Assembly: GCF_036346615.1 (NCBI RefSeq)
Contig: NZ_CP107837.1
Coordinates: 227,976 to 291,975 of the forward strand
Length of the DNA: 64,000 nt
Direction of reading: 5' to 3'
Source: Streptomyces sp. NBC_00523
GTDB lineage: Bacteria > Actinomycetota > Actinomycetes > Streptomycetales > Streptomycetaceae
The position numbers were made by a program, and so were the translations under genes. Of this stretch, positions 1 to 8,032 are shown one piece after another. Below the pieces are notes generated by a model. That model worked only from the letters and a program-made list of their open reading frames with translations. It did not search any database and was not told the origin of the DNA. The stretch's first letter is position 1. The number at the start of each line of letters is the position of its first letter.

Positions 1-818
1 GCGACCAGGGCCTCGGGCCGCAGCCCGGTGTGGCTGAGAATCGAGTTGATGATGCGGATGTTGGCCTGGTGCGGGATGACGTGGCGGACGTCGGCCGCCT
101 CGACCTTGGCGTTCTTCAGCGTCTCCCGGACCGTACGGACCGTGTACCGCACGGCGTTCAGATAGATCTCGTTCCCGTTGATCTGCGCGTAGTGCAGACC
201 CTGGCGCACCGTTTCCTCGGTGGTCGGCATACGGCTGCCGCCCGCGAGGACCTTGAGGCTGCCGGTGCAGCTGCCGTCCGCGCCCAGGTTCCAGGCCAGG
301 ACGTTGCTGTCGGCCGCGGGGACGAGCACGACGGCTCCCGCGCCGTCCCCGACCAGGATCGACAGGTCCCGGTCGGCGGGGTTCGCGGTCAGCGTGTGGG
401 TGTCGGAGCCGATGAGCAGGATCGGCCGCGGGTCGATCGCGATGAGGGCCATCGCGGAGACGAGCCCGTAGACGAAGCCCGCGCACTCGGAGTTGACGTC
501 GTGCGCGCTGCCGGCGATGCCCAGTTCGTGGTGGACGAACGCGGACGTCGCCGGCGAGGGCTGCTCGGGCGTGGCGGTGGCGACGATCAGATGAGCGATG
601 TCGCCGCCGCTCAGGCCCGCTTTGGCGAGGGCGCGCCGGCCGGCCTCGACGGCCAGCGAGGCAGTCGTCTGGCCGGGCCCGACGGCGCGCCGTTCACTGA
701 TCCCGCACCGGCTGGTGATCCAGTGCTCGTCCACGCCGAAGCGCTCGGCGAGCTCCGCACTGGTGACCACCTTTTCGGGGACGGATATGCCCCATCCGGT
801 GATGTCGAAGCCGTTCAT
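1..818 (-). CDS. Beta-ketoacyl-ACP synthase III (FabH-like), 3' end outside window
   Basis: The reading frame starts with ATG at 818 and runs off the left edge, giving about 272 residues of a roughly 340-residue family. The thiolase-fold nucleophile is seen in NSECAGFVYGL (Cys near residue 112) and the active-site His in VIPHQANIRI; the expected Asn (GNTSAAS region) lies outside the window. KSIII enzymes condense an acyl-CoA with malonyl-ACP to start a chain. The gene starts 11 nt after the stop of an ACP on the same strand, which is probably its partner. It probably makes or loads a starter or lipid chain for the cluster; the substrate cannot be read from sequence. Confidence 0.9.
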   Translation of the reverse strand, partial: MNGFDITGWGISVPEKVVTSAELAERFGVDEHWITSRCGISERRAVGPGQTTASLAVEAGRRALAKAGLSGGDIAHLIVATATPEQPSPATSAFVHHELGIAGSAHDVNSECAGFVYGLVSAMALIAIDPRPILLIGSDTHTLTANPADRDLSILVGDGAGAVVLVPAADSNVLAWNLGADGSCTGSLKVLAGGSRMPTTEETVRQGLHYAQINGNEIYLNAVRYTVRTVRETLKNAKVEAADVRHVIPHQANIRIINSILSHTGLRPEALV

Positions 819-828
819 GCGCGCCCGC

Positions 829-1083
829 TCAGGCCTGCGCCGGCACGAGTGCCAGGATGCGGTCGTAGACGTGGCGCAGCGTGGTGGTGTCGTCCAGGTC
901 GGCGAAGAGCGACTCGTCGGCCGGGATGTCCGGGTAGGTGTTCTGGAACCCGTACAGCCACTCCATGAGGTCCAGCGAGTCCACGTCCGGGATGTGCTGG
1001 AGCGGGTGGTCCGGGTCGACCTTCTGGGCGCCGGACACGGCCTCGAGCTGGCTCGCCAGTTCTTCGATGGTGGGCAGAGACAT
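829..1083 (-). CDS. Acyl carrier protein (partner of the KSIII)
   Basis: The product has 84 residues, typical of a free-standing ACP. The phosphopantetheine site is Ser36 in IPDVDSLDLMEW. The ATG at 1083 is preceded by a strong GGAGGAAGGA ribosome site. It is the first gene of a leftward operon with the KSIII and is divergent from the methyltransferase operon. It is distinct from the polyketide ACP at 28993-29256, so the cluster carries at least two dedicated carrier proteins. The Sfp-type PPTase at 19563-20393 could activate it. Confidence 0.9.
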   Translation of the reverse strand: MSLPTIEELASQLEAVSGAQKVDPDHPLQHIPDVDSLDLMEWLYGFQNTYPDIPADESLFADLDDTTTLRHVYDRILALVPAQA

Positions 1084-1143
1084 GGGGTGAGGTCCTTCCT
1101 CCGCAGGGCTTGGCCTTTTCGAGACGCATGGAACCCGTACGCA

Positions 1144-1194
1144 CGCAACCGGCGCGCAACAGCCGGCGCCCCGGTCGTGTTGCACGTCTCTTGC
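1144..1194. promoter_or_regulatory. Divergent pair of candidate SARP boxes
   Basis: CGCAACC at 1144-1150 and CGCAACA at 1155-1161 are spaced 11 bp. The reverse-oriented GTGTTGC at 1177-1183 and CTCTTGC at 1188-1194 are also 11 bp apart. SARP activators are known to bind heptamer direct repeats at one helical turn. The two pairs point in opposite directions between the divergent ACP/KSIII and methyltransferase operons, as expected if one activator drives both. Confidence 0.6.
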
Positions 1195-1276
1195 GACGCG
1201 GGGGTTTTCTTCGTCTCGCGATGACATCGCAGGCACCACGCCATGAGCATGAGCCGGACGGGAGTTGAGGACGAAG

Positions 1277-2155
1277 ATGACCACGGTCGCAAACCAGTCG
1301 GTCCCCGAGGTCGACGCGATCAGGCACCACTACGAGGTGAGCAACGACTTCTACCGCCTCCTGCTGGGCCCGACGATGATGTACTCCGGCGGTTACTGGG
1401 AGGAGGGCGAGGGTCTCACCGAGGCCCTCGACGAGGCCCAGGAGCGCAAGCTGGACAAGTTCGTCGAGCTGGCCGGAGCGGCGAACGCCCGCCGCGTCCT
1501 GGACGTGGGCTGCGGGTGGGGCACCATGCTCAACCGCGTCACCACGGTGCACGGCGTCGAGCAGGCGGTCGGGCTGACGCTCAGCCGCACGCAGGAGCAG
1601 TTCATCGCCGGCCTGGACAACCCGCGGATCACCACGCGGGTGGAGTCCTGGGAGGACCACACCACCGACGACCCGTACGACGCGGCGTTCTGCATCAACG
1701 CCCTGGAGCACTTCGTCTCCTCGACGCTGCCGCCGCGCGAGCGCACCAAGAAGTACCGGGTGTTCTTCCAGAAGGTCGGCGCCACCCTGAAGCCGGGCGC
1801 CCGCTTCGTGCTGCACACCATGACGGCCGAGGCGCTGCCCATGAACCGGCAGCTGCTCGACGACCTGAAGTTCCTGCAGCGCTCGGAGTTCGAGAACTGC
1901 CACATCCCGCACCTGCACGAGCTGACGCAGGCCGCCGAGGGCCTGTTCGACGTGGTCGAGGTCGTCAACGAGCGCGAGTCGTTCGCGGTGGCCTGCCGCG
2001 CCTGGCTGAAGCTGCTCGCCGAGCGCCGTGACGAGGCCGTCGCCATGGAGGGCGAGGAGGTCGTGGCCCGCTTCGAGCGCTACCTCGACATCTTCGCGTA
2101 CACGCTCGAGGACAAGTTCTTCAACAACTTCCGCGTCACCATCGCGCGCCGCTAG
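1277..2155 (+). CDS. Cyclopropane-fatty-acid-synthase-like SAM methyltransferase
   Basis: The 292-residue protein has the CFA synthase N-terminal signature (HHYEVSNDFYRLLLGPTMMYSGGYW) followed by the SAM motif VLDVGCGWGTM near residue 75. Family members methylate or cyclopropanate alkenes in lipids, or methylate small molecules, using SAM. The ATG at 1277 follows a GAGGA ribosome site; a TTG at 1265 is in frame but poorly placed. It leads a rightward operon ending at 6681, with a 9-nt gap to the next gene. The substrate may be an acyl chain on the nearby ACP, but this is inference. The SAM-regeneration operon in the same cluster would support it. Confidence 0.85.
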   Translation: MTTVANQSVPEVDAIRHHYEVSNDFYRLLLGPTMMYSGGYWEEGEGLTEALDEAQERKLDKFVELAGAANARRVLDVGCGWGTMLNRVTTVHGVEQAVGLTLSRTQEQFIAGLDNPRITTRVESWEDHTTDDPYDAAFCINALEHFVSSTLPPRERTKKYRVFFQKVGATLKPGARFVLHTMTAEALPMNRQLLDDLKFLQRSEFENCHIPHLHELTQAAEGLFDVVEVVNERESFAVACRAWLKLLAERRDEAVAMEGEEVVARFERYLDIFAYTLEDKFFNNFRVTIARR

Positions 2156-2164
2156 GAGGCTGAC

Positions 2165-3721
2165 GTGACGAGCACTCTAGAGCCGCCGCGCAGCGACGAG
2201 GACAGCCGCCCGGCCGGCGGCGGCGGACCGCAGCGGCATCTGCGCGTCGCCGTCATCGGCAGCGGGTTCTCCGGCCTCGGCATGGCGATCCGGCTGCTGC
2301 AGAAGGGCGTGGACGACTTCCTCGTCTTCGAACGCGCCGACGAGGTGGGCGGCACCTGGCGGGACAACTCCTACCCGGGTGCTGCCTGCGACGTGATGTC
2401 CCACCTGTACTCGTTCTCGTTCGCGCAGAACCCGGAGTGGAAGTCCACATTCGGCAAGCGCGACGAGCTGTACGCGTACCTGCGGGACACCGCCGACCGG
2501 TTCGGGGTGCGTCCGCACATCCGCTTCGGCCACGAACTGCTCGGGGCCCGCTGGGACGAGACGACCCGCCGCTGGCACATCGAGACCTCGCAGGGCGACT
2601 ACACCGCGCAGGTCCTGGTGAGCGGCACCGGCTATCTCAGCGAGGCGGCGGTCCCCGACATCCCGGGCCTCTCCGACTTCGAGGGCGCCGTCTTCCACTC
2701 CTCCCGCTGGCGGCACGACCACGACCTGAGCGGGCGCAACGTCGCCGTGATCGGCACCGGCGCCTCCGCCATCCAGTTCGTGCCGAAGATCCAGCCCGAG
2801 GTGGGGCGGCTCGACCTCTACCAGCGGACCCCGCCGTGGATCGGCCCGAAGAACGACAAGGAGACGAGCCCGCTCCAGTCCAAGCTGCTGCGCGGGGTCC
2901 CCGGCTACCAGAACTTCCGGCGGAACTTCAACATGTGGGGCCGGGAGATCCTGGCCTTCGTGATGAAGCGGCCCAAGGTCGCCGGGAAGATGCAGAAGAT
3001 GGCCAGCGACCACCTGAAGAAGTCGGTCGCCGACGAGAAGCTGCGCGCGAAGCTCACCCCGGACTACGTGATGGCGTGCAAGCGCCTGCTGTTCTCCAAC
3101 ACGTGGTACCCGGCGATCCAGCAGCCCAACGTGGACTTGGTCACCGACGGCATCGCCAAGGTCACCGCCCACTCGATCGTGACCGCCGACGGGGCCGAGC
3201 GGGAGATCGACACGATCATCCTGGGCACCGGCTTCAAGGCCACGGACCGCCCGGTCGCCGGGCGGATCACCGGCCGCGAGGGCAGGTCGCTGCGCGAGGT
3301 GTGGCAGGAGGACGGCATGGCCGCGCACCGCGGCACCACCGTCGCCGGCTTCCCGAACCTGTTCCTGCTGCTCGGCCCGAACACCACCCTGGGGCACTCC
3401 TCGCAGGTCGTGATGATCGAGGCGCAGATCGGCTACGTGCTGGACGCGCTGAAGGTCATGGACCAGAAGGGCCTGGCCTCGGTGGAGGTTCGAAAGACGG
3501 TCCAGGACGACTGGAACGAGCGGCTGCAGGCCCGCCTCGATGGCACCGTGTGGAACGCAGGCAACTGCAAGAGCTGGTACCTCGACGCACACGGGCGCAA
3601 CCCGTCGATCTGGCCGACGTACACCTGGCGCTTCCGCCGCCAGACCAAGCGCTTCACCCCTTCCGAGTACCAGCTCGCCACCCTCGCGGGCGCCGGCCTG
3701 CCGGCCCTGAACCACACGTAA
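2165..3721 (+). CDS. Class B flavin monooxygenase (Baeyer-Villiger type)
   Basis: The product is 518 residues. The FAD Rossmann motif GSGFSGLG is near residue 32, followed by EVGGTWRDNSYPGAACDV. The Baeyer-Villiger fingerprint F-x-G-x3-H-x3-W is present as FEGAVFHSSRW, and a second nucleotide fold shows VAVIGTGASAIQF for NADPH. Such enzymes insert oxygen next to a ketone or oxidise heteroatoms. It starts at GTG 2165 behind AGGAGG, 9 nt after the methyltransferase stop, so the two are translationally close. It probably acts as a cytosolic tailoring oxygenase in this cluster. Confidence 0.88.
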   Translation: MTSTLEPPRSDEDSRPAGGGGPQRHLRVAVIGSGFSGLGMAIRLLQKGVDDFLVFERADEVGGTWRDNSYPGAACDVMSHLYSFSFAQNPEWKSTFGKRDELYAYLRDTADRFGVRPHIRFGHELLGARWDETTRRWHIETSQGDYTAQVLVSGTGYLSEAAVPDIPGLSDFEGAVFHSSRWRHDHDLSGRNVAVIGTGASAIQFVPKIQPEVGRLDLYQRTPPWIGPKNDKETSPLQSKLLRGVPGYQNFRRNFNMWGREILAFVMKRPKVAGKMQKMASDHLKKSVADEKLRAKLTPDYVMACKRLLFSNTWYPAIQQPNVDLVTDGIAKVTAHSIVTADGAEREIDTIILGTGFKATDRPVAGRITGREGRSLREVWQEDGMAAHRGTTVAGFPNLFLLLGPNTTLGHSSQVVMIEAQIGYVLDALKVMDQKGLASVEVRKTVQDDWNERLQARLDGTVWNAGNCKSWYLDAHGRNPSIWPTYTWRFRRQTKRFTPSEYQLATLAGAGLPALNHT

Positions 3722-3740
3722 TGGACGGGAGACAGACCGA

Positions 3741-5234
3741 ATGAGAAGCAGCAGCACCCCCATCACGCGGCGCAGCATCCTCGGGGGCATGGCGGCCGCC
3801 ACGGTCATCGGCTGGAGCACTTCGCACCAGGCGTGGGCACGTGAGTCGGACTCCTTCGCCCATACCGCGGCGAGCCTGCCGGCGCTCGACGGCACGCTGG
3901 AGACCTCGGCGGGTGTCAAGTCCACGTTCAACCACGACTTCGGCCACATGGTGACCGGCGCGTGCTGGGCGGTGCTGCGTCCCGGCTCGGTGCAAGACAT
4001 CGTCAAGATGGTCAACTACGCCCGGGCCAACGGGCTGAAGATCGCGATGAACGGCCGCGGCGGGCAGAACGGCGACGAGGAGTCGCACTCCTGCTACGGG
4101 CAGGCGCAGGTCCCCCAGGGCGGCATCGCGATCGACGCGCGCGGTCTGACGAAGATCGTCCGCATCGGCTCCTCGTCCGCCGTGGTGGAGACCGGCGTCA
4201 CGTGGGCGCAGCTCACCGACGCCGCCCTCGCCCGGGGCCTGACCCCGCCGGCGCTCACCGACTACCTGCACCTGTCGATAGGCGGCACGCTCAGCGTCGG
4301 CGGCATCGGCTCCACCGTGGCGCGTTACGGGCTGCAGATCGACACCGTGAAGTCGATCGACATCGTCACCGGCAACGGTGACCTGATCACGGCCAGCCCC
4401 AGCTGCCACGCCGATCTGTTCAACACGGCGCTCGGCGGCGGCGGCCAGGTCGGCATCATCGTGCGGGCCGAGGTCGCCCTGATCCCGGCACCGCCGAAGA
4501 TGACCGTCTTCACCCTCTACTACAACGACGTGTCCGCGTTCCTCGCCGACTCCGAGAAGCTCATGGCCGAGAAGCGGTTCGAGGGCCAGGTCGGCGAGAT
4601 CGCCCGCACCCCGGACGACTCCGGCTGGTGGTACAAGCTGGAGGGCCAGGCGTACTGGAAGGGCAGCACCGCGCCCAACCGCACCGCGCTGCTCACCGGT
4701 CTGCACGATGTGCGGGCGTCCGCGACGATCGAGGACCTGCCGTTCCGCGAGGCCGTGTTCCGTACCGACGGCGACGAGGCGTGGCTCAAGGAGAACGACT
4801 TCTGGGGTCAGCCCAAGCCGTGGCTGAGCCTGTTCGTCCCGGCCTCGAAGGCGAAGGCGATGGCGGACCTGCTGACCGCCGAGCTGAACAGCGACGACCT
4901 GGGCGCGGGCTTCCTGCTCTACTACCCGTACCCGACGTCGAAGCTGACCCGCCCGCTGTCGGTGCAGCCCTCCGAGCCGACCGCGTACCTGTGCGACGTG
5001 CTCCGCTTCCCGGCCCCGGGCGCGGACATCGCGCGGATGCTGGACCAGAACCGCCGCCTGTACGACAAGGCGGTCGCGCTGGGCGCCAAGCGGTATCTGG
5101 TGGGCGCGATCCCGAACATGACCTCGGCGGACTGGCGGGCCCACTTCGGCATCCGCTGGAAGGTCCTCGTCGCGGCGAAGCGGCGTTACGACCCGGCGGG
5201 CATCCTCACCCCCGGTCAGGGCTTCTTCGGCTGA
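3741..5234 (+). CDS. Tat-exported FAD-binding oxidoreductase (cytokinin-dehydrogenase-like)
   Basis: The 497-residue protein begins with a twin-arginine signal (ITRRSILGG, Arg10-Arg11) and a hydrophobic stretch, so it is probably exported folded. An FAD_binding_4 domain follows; the SHSCYGQAQ segment near residue 115 resembles the covalent-FAD His region of cytokinin dehydrogenases. The C-terminal YDPAGILTPGQGFFG is typical of that family. It probably performs a late oxidation outside the membrane. It lies 19 nt after the monooxygenase in the same operon. The true substrate is unknown; the cytokinin label is by fold only. Confidence 0.8.
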   Translation: MRSSSTPITRRSILGGMAAATVIGWSTSHQAWARESDSFAHTAASLPALDGTLETSAGVKSTFNHDFGHMVTGACWAVLRPGSVQDIVKMVNYARANGLKIAMNGRGGQNGDEESHSCYGQAQVPQGGIAIDARGLTKIVRIGSSSAVVETGVTWAQLTDAALARGLTPPALTDYLHLSIGGTLSVGGIGSTVARYGLQIDTVKSIDIVTGNGDLITASPSCHADLFNTALGGGGQVGIIVRAEVALIPAPPKMTVFTLYYNDVSAFLADSEKLMAEKRFEGQVGEIARTPDDSGWWYKLEGQAYWKGSTAPNRTALLTGLHDVRASATIEDLPFREAVFRTDGDEAWLKENDFWGQPKPWLSLFVPASKAKAMADLLTAELNSDDLGAGFLLYYPYPTSKLTRPLSVQPSEPTAYLCDVLRFPAPGADIARMLDQNRRLYDKAVALGAKRYLVGAIPNMTSADWRAHFGIRWKVLVAAKRRYDPAGILTPGQGFFG

Positions 5235-5305
5235 TCCGGGACGCCCCGGGCCCCGGCCGGCGAGACCCAGACCGCCACCCGGAACACCCCGACAGGAGAA
5301 TCGGC

Positions 5306-5836
5306 ATGACAGTTTACGACTTGATCGACGAGGCGATCGTGGACGCGCCGCCGGAAGCGGTGTGGGCGGCGCTGATCGCCGAGTTCCGCGGCGCCGGCCG
5401 CTGGTGGGTGCCGGCCAACACCTTCGCCACCGTGTCCGGTTCGCCGGACGAGGTGGGCGCCGAGGTCGCGGTCACGGTGCACACCAAGGGCGTCGACAAG
5501 GGCGGCCCGAAGCTGCGGTTCACCGCGCGCACCCGGGCCGTCGAGCCCCAGCGGCTGCTGTCGGTCGACTACGTGTCCGGGGTGTTCCGGGGCACCAGCG
5601 ACTTCTACGTCGAACCGCTCGACGGGGGCCGCACCAAGGTCGGCATGCACTTCGTTGGCCGGCCGAACGGCTTCCTGAAGCTCCTCGCGAAGGTCGCCGA
5701 CATCGGCGCGGAACACTCCACCGCCACCAGCGAGGCGTTCGTCCGGCTCGGCGAGATCCTCGCGGCGGAGAGCGCTCCGGCCGCACGGTCCGGTGAGGCG
5801 GCACAGGCCCGGAAGCTGGAGGGCAGTACCCGATGA
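5306..5836 (+). CDS. SRPBCC-family protein (polyketide cyclase/lipid-binding fold)
   Basis: The 176-residue protein resembles START/SRPBCC proteins (IDEAIVDAPPEAVWAALIAEFRGAGRWW near the start). The fold binds hydrophobic ligands and is used by single-domain cyclases and dehydratases in aromatic polyketide pathways. It starts at ATG 5306 behind ACAGGAGAA and its stop overlaps the start of the hydrolase (ATGA), which indicates translational coupling. The tail after about residue 155 is low-complexity and probably disordered. Cyclase or ligand carrier are both possible. Confidence 0.75.
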   Translation: MTVYDLIDEAIVDAPPEAVWAALIAEFRGAGRWWVPANTFATVSGSPDEVGAEVAVTVHTKGVDKGGPKLRFTARTRAVEPQRLLSVDYVSGVFRGTSDFYVEPLDGGRTKVGMHFVGRPNGFLKLLAKVADIGAEHSTATSEAFVRLGEILAAESAPAARSGEAAQARKLEGSTR

Positions 5837-6681
5837 CGACGGTGGCCGCCGCACCGGCGACCGAGACGCAGGTGCGCACCGACGACGGGGCCCGCCTGGC
5901 GGTGTCCGTCCTGCCGCCGCTCACGCCCCCGACCGGCGTGACCGTGGTGCTGGTCCACGGCTGGGGCGCGTCGCGCCGGGTGTGGAGCACGGTGGCCGAC
6001 CGGCTGATCCGCCTCGGGCACCGCGTCGTCTCCTACGACCTCCGGGGCCACGGCGCCTCCTCGCAGGGCGCCGAGCCCTTCGGGATCGCCCGGCTCGGGG
6101 CGGACCTGGGCGCGGTCCTGGCGCACGTGGAGGCGCCGGACGCGGTCGTCGTCGGGCACTCCGGGGGCGGGTTCGCCGCCCTGTCGTACGCCGCGTCGGA
6201 GGACCGGAACGCCGCCGCGCTGAGCGGCCTGGTGCTGCTGGCCACGGCGGCGCACGACCAGGAGACCCCGGACAGCGAGGTCCGCATGATGGGCAGCGCG
6301 CTGTTCCAACGGGCGGTCTCGCGGCCGGCCCTGGGCCGCAAGCTCCTCGGGCAGAACATGCTCGGCCCGAAGGCGGACCGGCGGCTGAGCGAGGTGAACC
6401 GCCAGATGTTCGCCGCGGCCGGGCCCGCGGTGCGCGCGGAGGCGTTCCGCTCCTCGCGGGGCATGGACCTGCGCGAGGCCCTGGTGTCGGTGACCGTGCC
6501 GGCGGTGGTCCTCGCGGGCACCGCCGACAAGGTGATCGCGCCGAAGCTCGGCCGGGTCGTCGCGGAGGCGCTGCCCCGGGCACGCTTCGAGGAGGTGCCG
6601 GACGCGGGGCACATGCTGCCCCTGGAGGCGCCGCAGACGGTGGTGGGCGCGGTCAGCGAGCTGACGCGCGATCACGGATAG
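5833..6681 (+). CDS. Alpha/beta hydrolase
   Basis: The product is 282 residues with a classic alpha/beta-hydrolase layout: oxyanion motif VLVHGWGAS, nucleophile elbow VVGHSGGG (Ser110), an acid in AGTADKVI and a catalytic His in DAGHMLPLE. Family members cleave esters, lactones or C-C bonds. It is the last gene of the 1277-6681 operon and overlaps the SRPBCC gene by 4 nt. A hydrolase after a Baeyer-Villiger oxygenase could open a lactone, but that order of reactions is inference. Confidence 0.82.
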   Translation: MTTVAAAPATETQVRTDDGARLAVSVLPPLTPPTGVTVVLVHGWGASRRVWSTVADRLIRLGHRVVSYDLRGHGASSQGAEPFGIARLGADLGAVLAHVEAPDAVVVGHSGGGFAALSYAASEDRNAAALSGLVLLATAAHDQETPDSEVRMMGSALFQRAVSRPALGRKLLGQNMLGPKADRRLSEVNRQMFAAAGPAVRAEAFRSSRGMDLREALVSVTVPAVVLAGTADKVIAPKLGRVVAEALPRARFEEVPDAGHMLPLEAPQTVVGAVSELTRDHG

Positions 6682-6690
6682 CGCGGCGCA

Positions 6691-6737
6691 CGCGGAAGGG
6701 CGGCCGGTCCCGGGCGGGGGCCGGCCGCCCTTCCGCG
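6691..6737. terminator. Bidirectional terminator hairpin
   Basis: A perfect 17-bp stem (6691-6707 with 6721-6737, arm CGCGGAAGGGCGGCCGG) with a 13-nt loop sits between convergent genes ending at 6681 and 6750. Confidence 0.75.
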
Positions 6738-6749
6738 TATGCGTAGGGA

Positions 6750-7283
6750 TCAGCCGCGGGCCCGCAGCGTGAGCGCCCGCCCCAGGCAGGCGAGCGCCGC
6801 CGTGCAGGCCAGGGTGCGGGCGGCGTTGGCCGGGGTCCAGGTGCCGCGGAAGCGGTCGCGGATCAGGGCGATCTCGGGGCCCGACGCCTCCGCGGTCAGC
6901 TGGGCGAGCCGGCGGTTGAGGGGGATGTTGACCTTCATCGTGACGGCGACGGCCGCCGAGTAGAGGGCGAGGGCGGCCCAGGTCCAGCGGGCGGCGCGGG
7001 TGTGGCCGAGGCGGCGCAGGGAGACGCCGGAGACCCCGGTGGCCAGGAACGCGCCGAAGAAGACGAGCCCGAAGAACCCGTTCTCGATGGCGTCGTTGAT
7101 GTGGCCCATGGCGCTTGCGAAGGCCGCGTCGTCGGTGCGGTCGAGCCCGGGCATGACGGACACGTCGAACGCGAAGTACAGCCCCGCGCTCAGCCCCATC
7201 GCGATGGTGGCCGCGTACAGCGAGGCTTCGGTGCGTCCGCCCGGCCGGGCCGGGAGGGAGGTGGTCGGCGCGGTGGCGGTCAT
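6750..7283 (-). CDS. DUF1772 (anthrone-oxygenase-like) membrane protein
   Basis: The 177-residue protein has about four hydrophobic segments and the DUF1772 pattern, including AAVAVTMKVNIPLNRRL. Pfam DUF1772 includes fungal anthrone oxygenases, and related small proteins occur in aromatic polyketide clusters. An oxidation of an anthrone-type intermediate is therefore a reasonable but unproven role. It overlaps the upstream hemerythrin gene by 4 nt, so the two are co-translated. Confidence 0.7.
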   Translation of the reverse strand: MTATAPTTSLPARPGGRTEASLYAATIAMGLSAGLYFAFDVSVMPGLDRTDDAAFASAMGHINDAIENGFFGLVFFGAFLATGVSGVSLRRLGHTRAARWTWAALALYSAAVAVTMKVNIPLNRRLAQLTAEASGPEIALIRDRFRGTWTPANAARTLACTAALACLGRALTLRARG

Positions 7284-7948
7284 GGCTTCTCCTCGGCGGT
7301 GCGCAGTACGGGGGCGAGCAGGCGTTCGTAGCGGCGGCGCAGCACCGTCCGGCCGAGCAGCCGTACCGGTGGCGGGATGGTGGCGGCGACGTGGGCCGCG
7401 GAGGCCGGGTCCGCCCCGTCGAACATCCAGGGCTGGAGGCGGGCGAGCACGCCGGGCGGCGCGGTCCGCAGCAACCGCCGTTCCACGGACGCGTAGCGCG
7501 AGGCGCCGAGCGCGGTGAAGGCGGGGAAGGCGATGCGCTCCTCGGCGGCGAGGTGGTCGCGCAGGACGGCGGCGAAGGCGTCGGCCGCGGGGCGCAGCGC
7601 CCCGGGGTCGGCGCCCGGGCGGAGCGCGGCGCCGACGGCGTCCATCGCCGCGTCGAGGCGTTGGTGGTCGCCGTCGATGGCGTCGGCCGCCTGCGCGAAG
7701 CCGGGGACGGCGCTCCGGAGTTCGGGCCAGAGGACGGCGTCCTCGCTGTGGTGGTGCCAGTCGATCACCTCGCGCAGGCTGTGCCACCAGGTGACCGTTC
7801 CGCCGGTGCGGGCGCCGGGCCCGGAGCGTGCGACGGCCACGAGGCGGGCGGCGTCACGGCGCATCGCGATGTGCATCAGCGCGAATCCGTGGAAGTGCCC
7901 GGGCAGCGACGGGAGGTGTTCGCTCGTCATCGGTTCGGTACCGGTCAT
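7280..7948 (-). CDS. Hemerythrin-like (HHE domain) protein
   Basis: The 222-residue protein has histidine and acidic ligands spread over a four-helix bundle: HFHGFALMHIAMRRD, WHHHSEDAVLWPEL, DGDHQRL and RDHLAAEERIAFPAF. This is the pattern of an HHE di-iron domain binding oxygen or sensing redox state. The C-terminal third (after residue 160) shows no recognised motif. A GAGGAGGC ribosome site precedes the ATG at 7948. It is coupled to the DUF1772 gene, which suggests a joint oxygen-related function. Confidence 0.8.
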   Translation of the reverse strand: MTGTEPMTSEHLPSLPGHFHGFALMHIAMRRDAARLVAVARSGPGARTGGTVTWWHSLREVIDWHHHSEDAVLWPELRSAVPGFAQAADAIDGDHQRLDAAMDAVGAALRPGADPGALRPAADAFAAVLRDHLAAEERIAFPAFTALGASRYASVERRLLRTAPPGVLARLQPWMFDGADPASAAHVAATIPPPVRLLGRTVLRRRYERLLAPVLRTAEEKP

Positions 7949-7980
7949 GGTGCCTCCTCACACGAGGGGGTACGGGGACA

Positions 7981-8015
7981 GGGACGGGCGGCCGCGGTGT
8001 GCGGCCGCCCGTCCC
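7981..8015. terminator. Strong hairpin downstream of the NmrA-like gene
   Basis: A perfect 15-bp stem (7981-7995 with 8001-8015, arm GGGACGGGCGGCCGC) with a 5-nt loop follows the leftward gene that ends at 8033. Confidence 0.7.
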
Positions 8016-8032
8016 ACGGGTCCCGGTGTCGG

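Noticed and set aside
2177..4015. 612-codon open frame on the - strand
   Set aside because: Shadow of the Baeyer-Villiger-type gene; composition is Arg/Val/Leu-rich with no family motif.
3741..5234. Calling the Tat oxidase a cytokinin dehydrogenase
   Set aside because: Only the fold and C-terminal motif support it; substrate specificity cannot be read and plant-hormone turnover does not fit the context.
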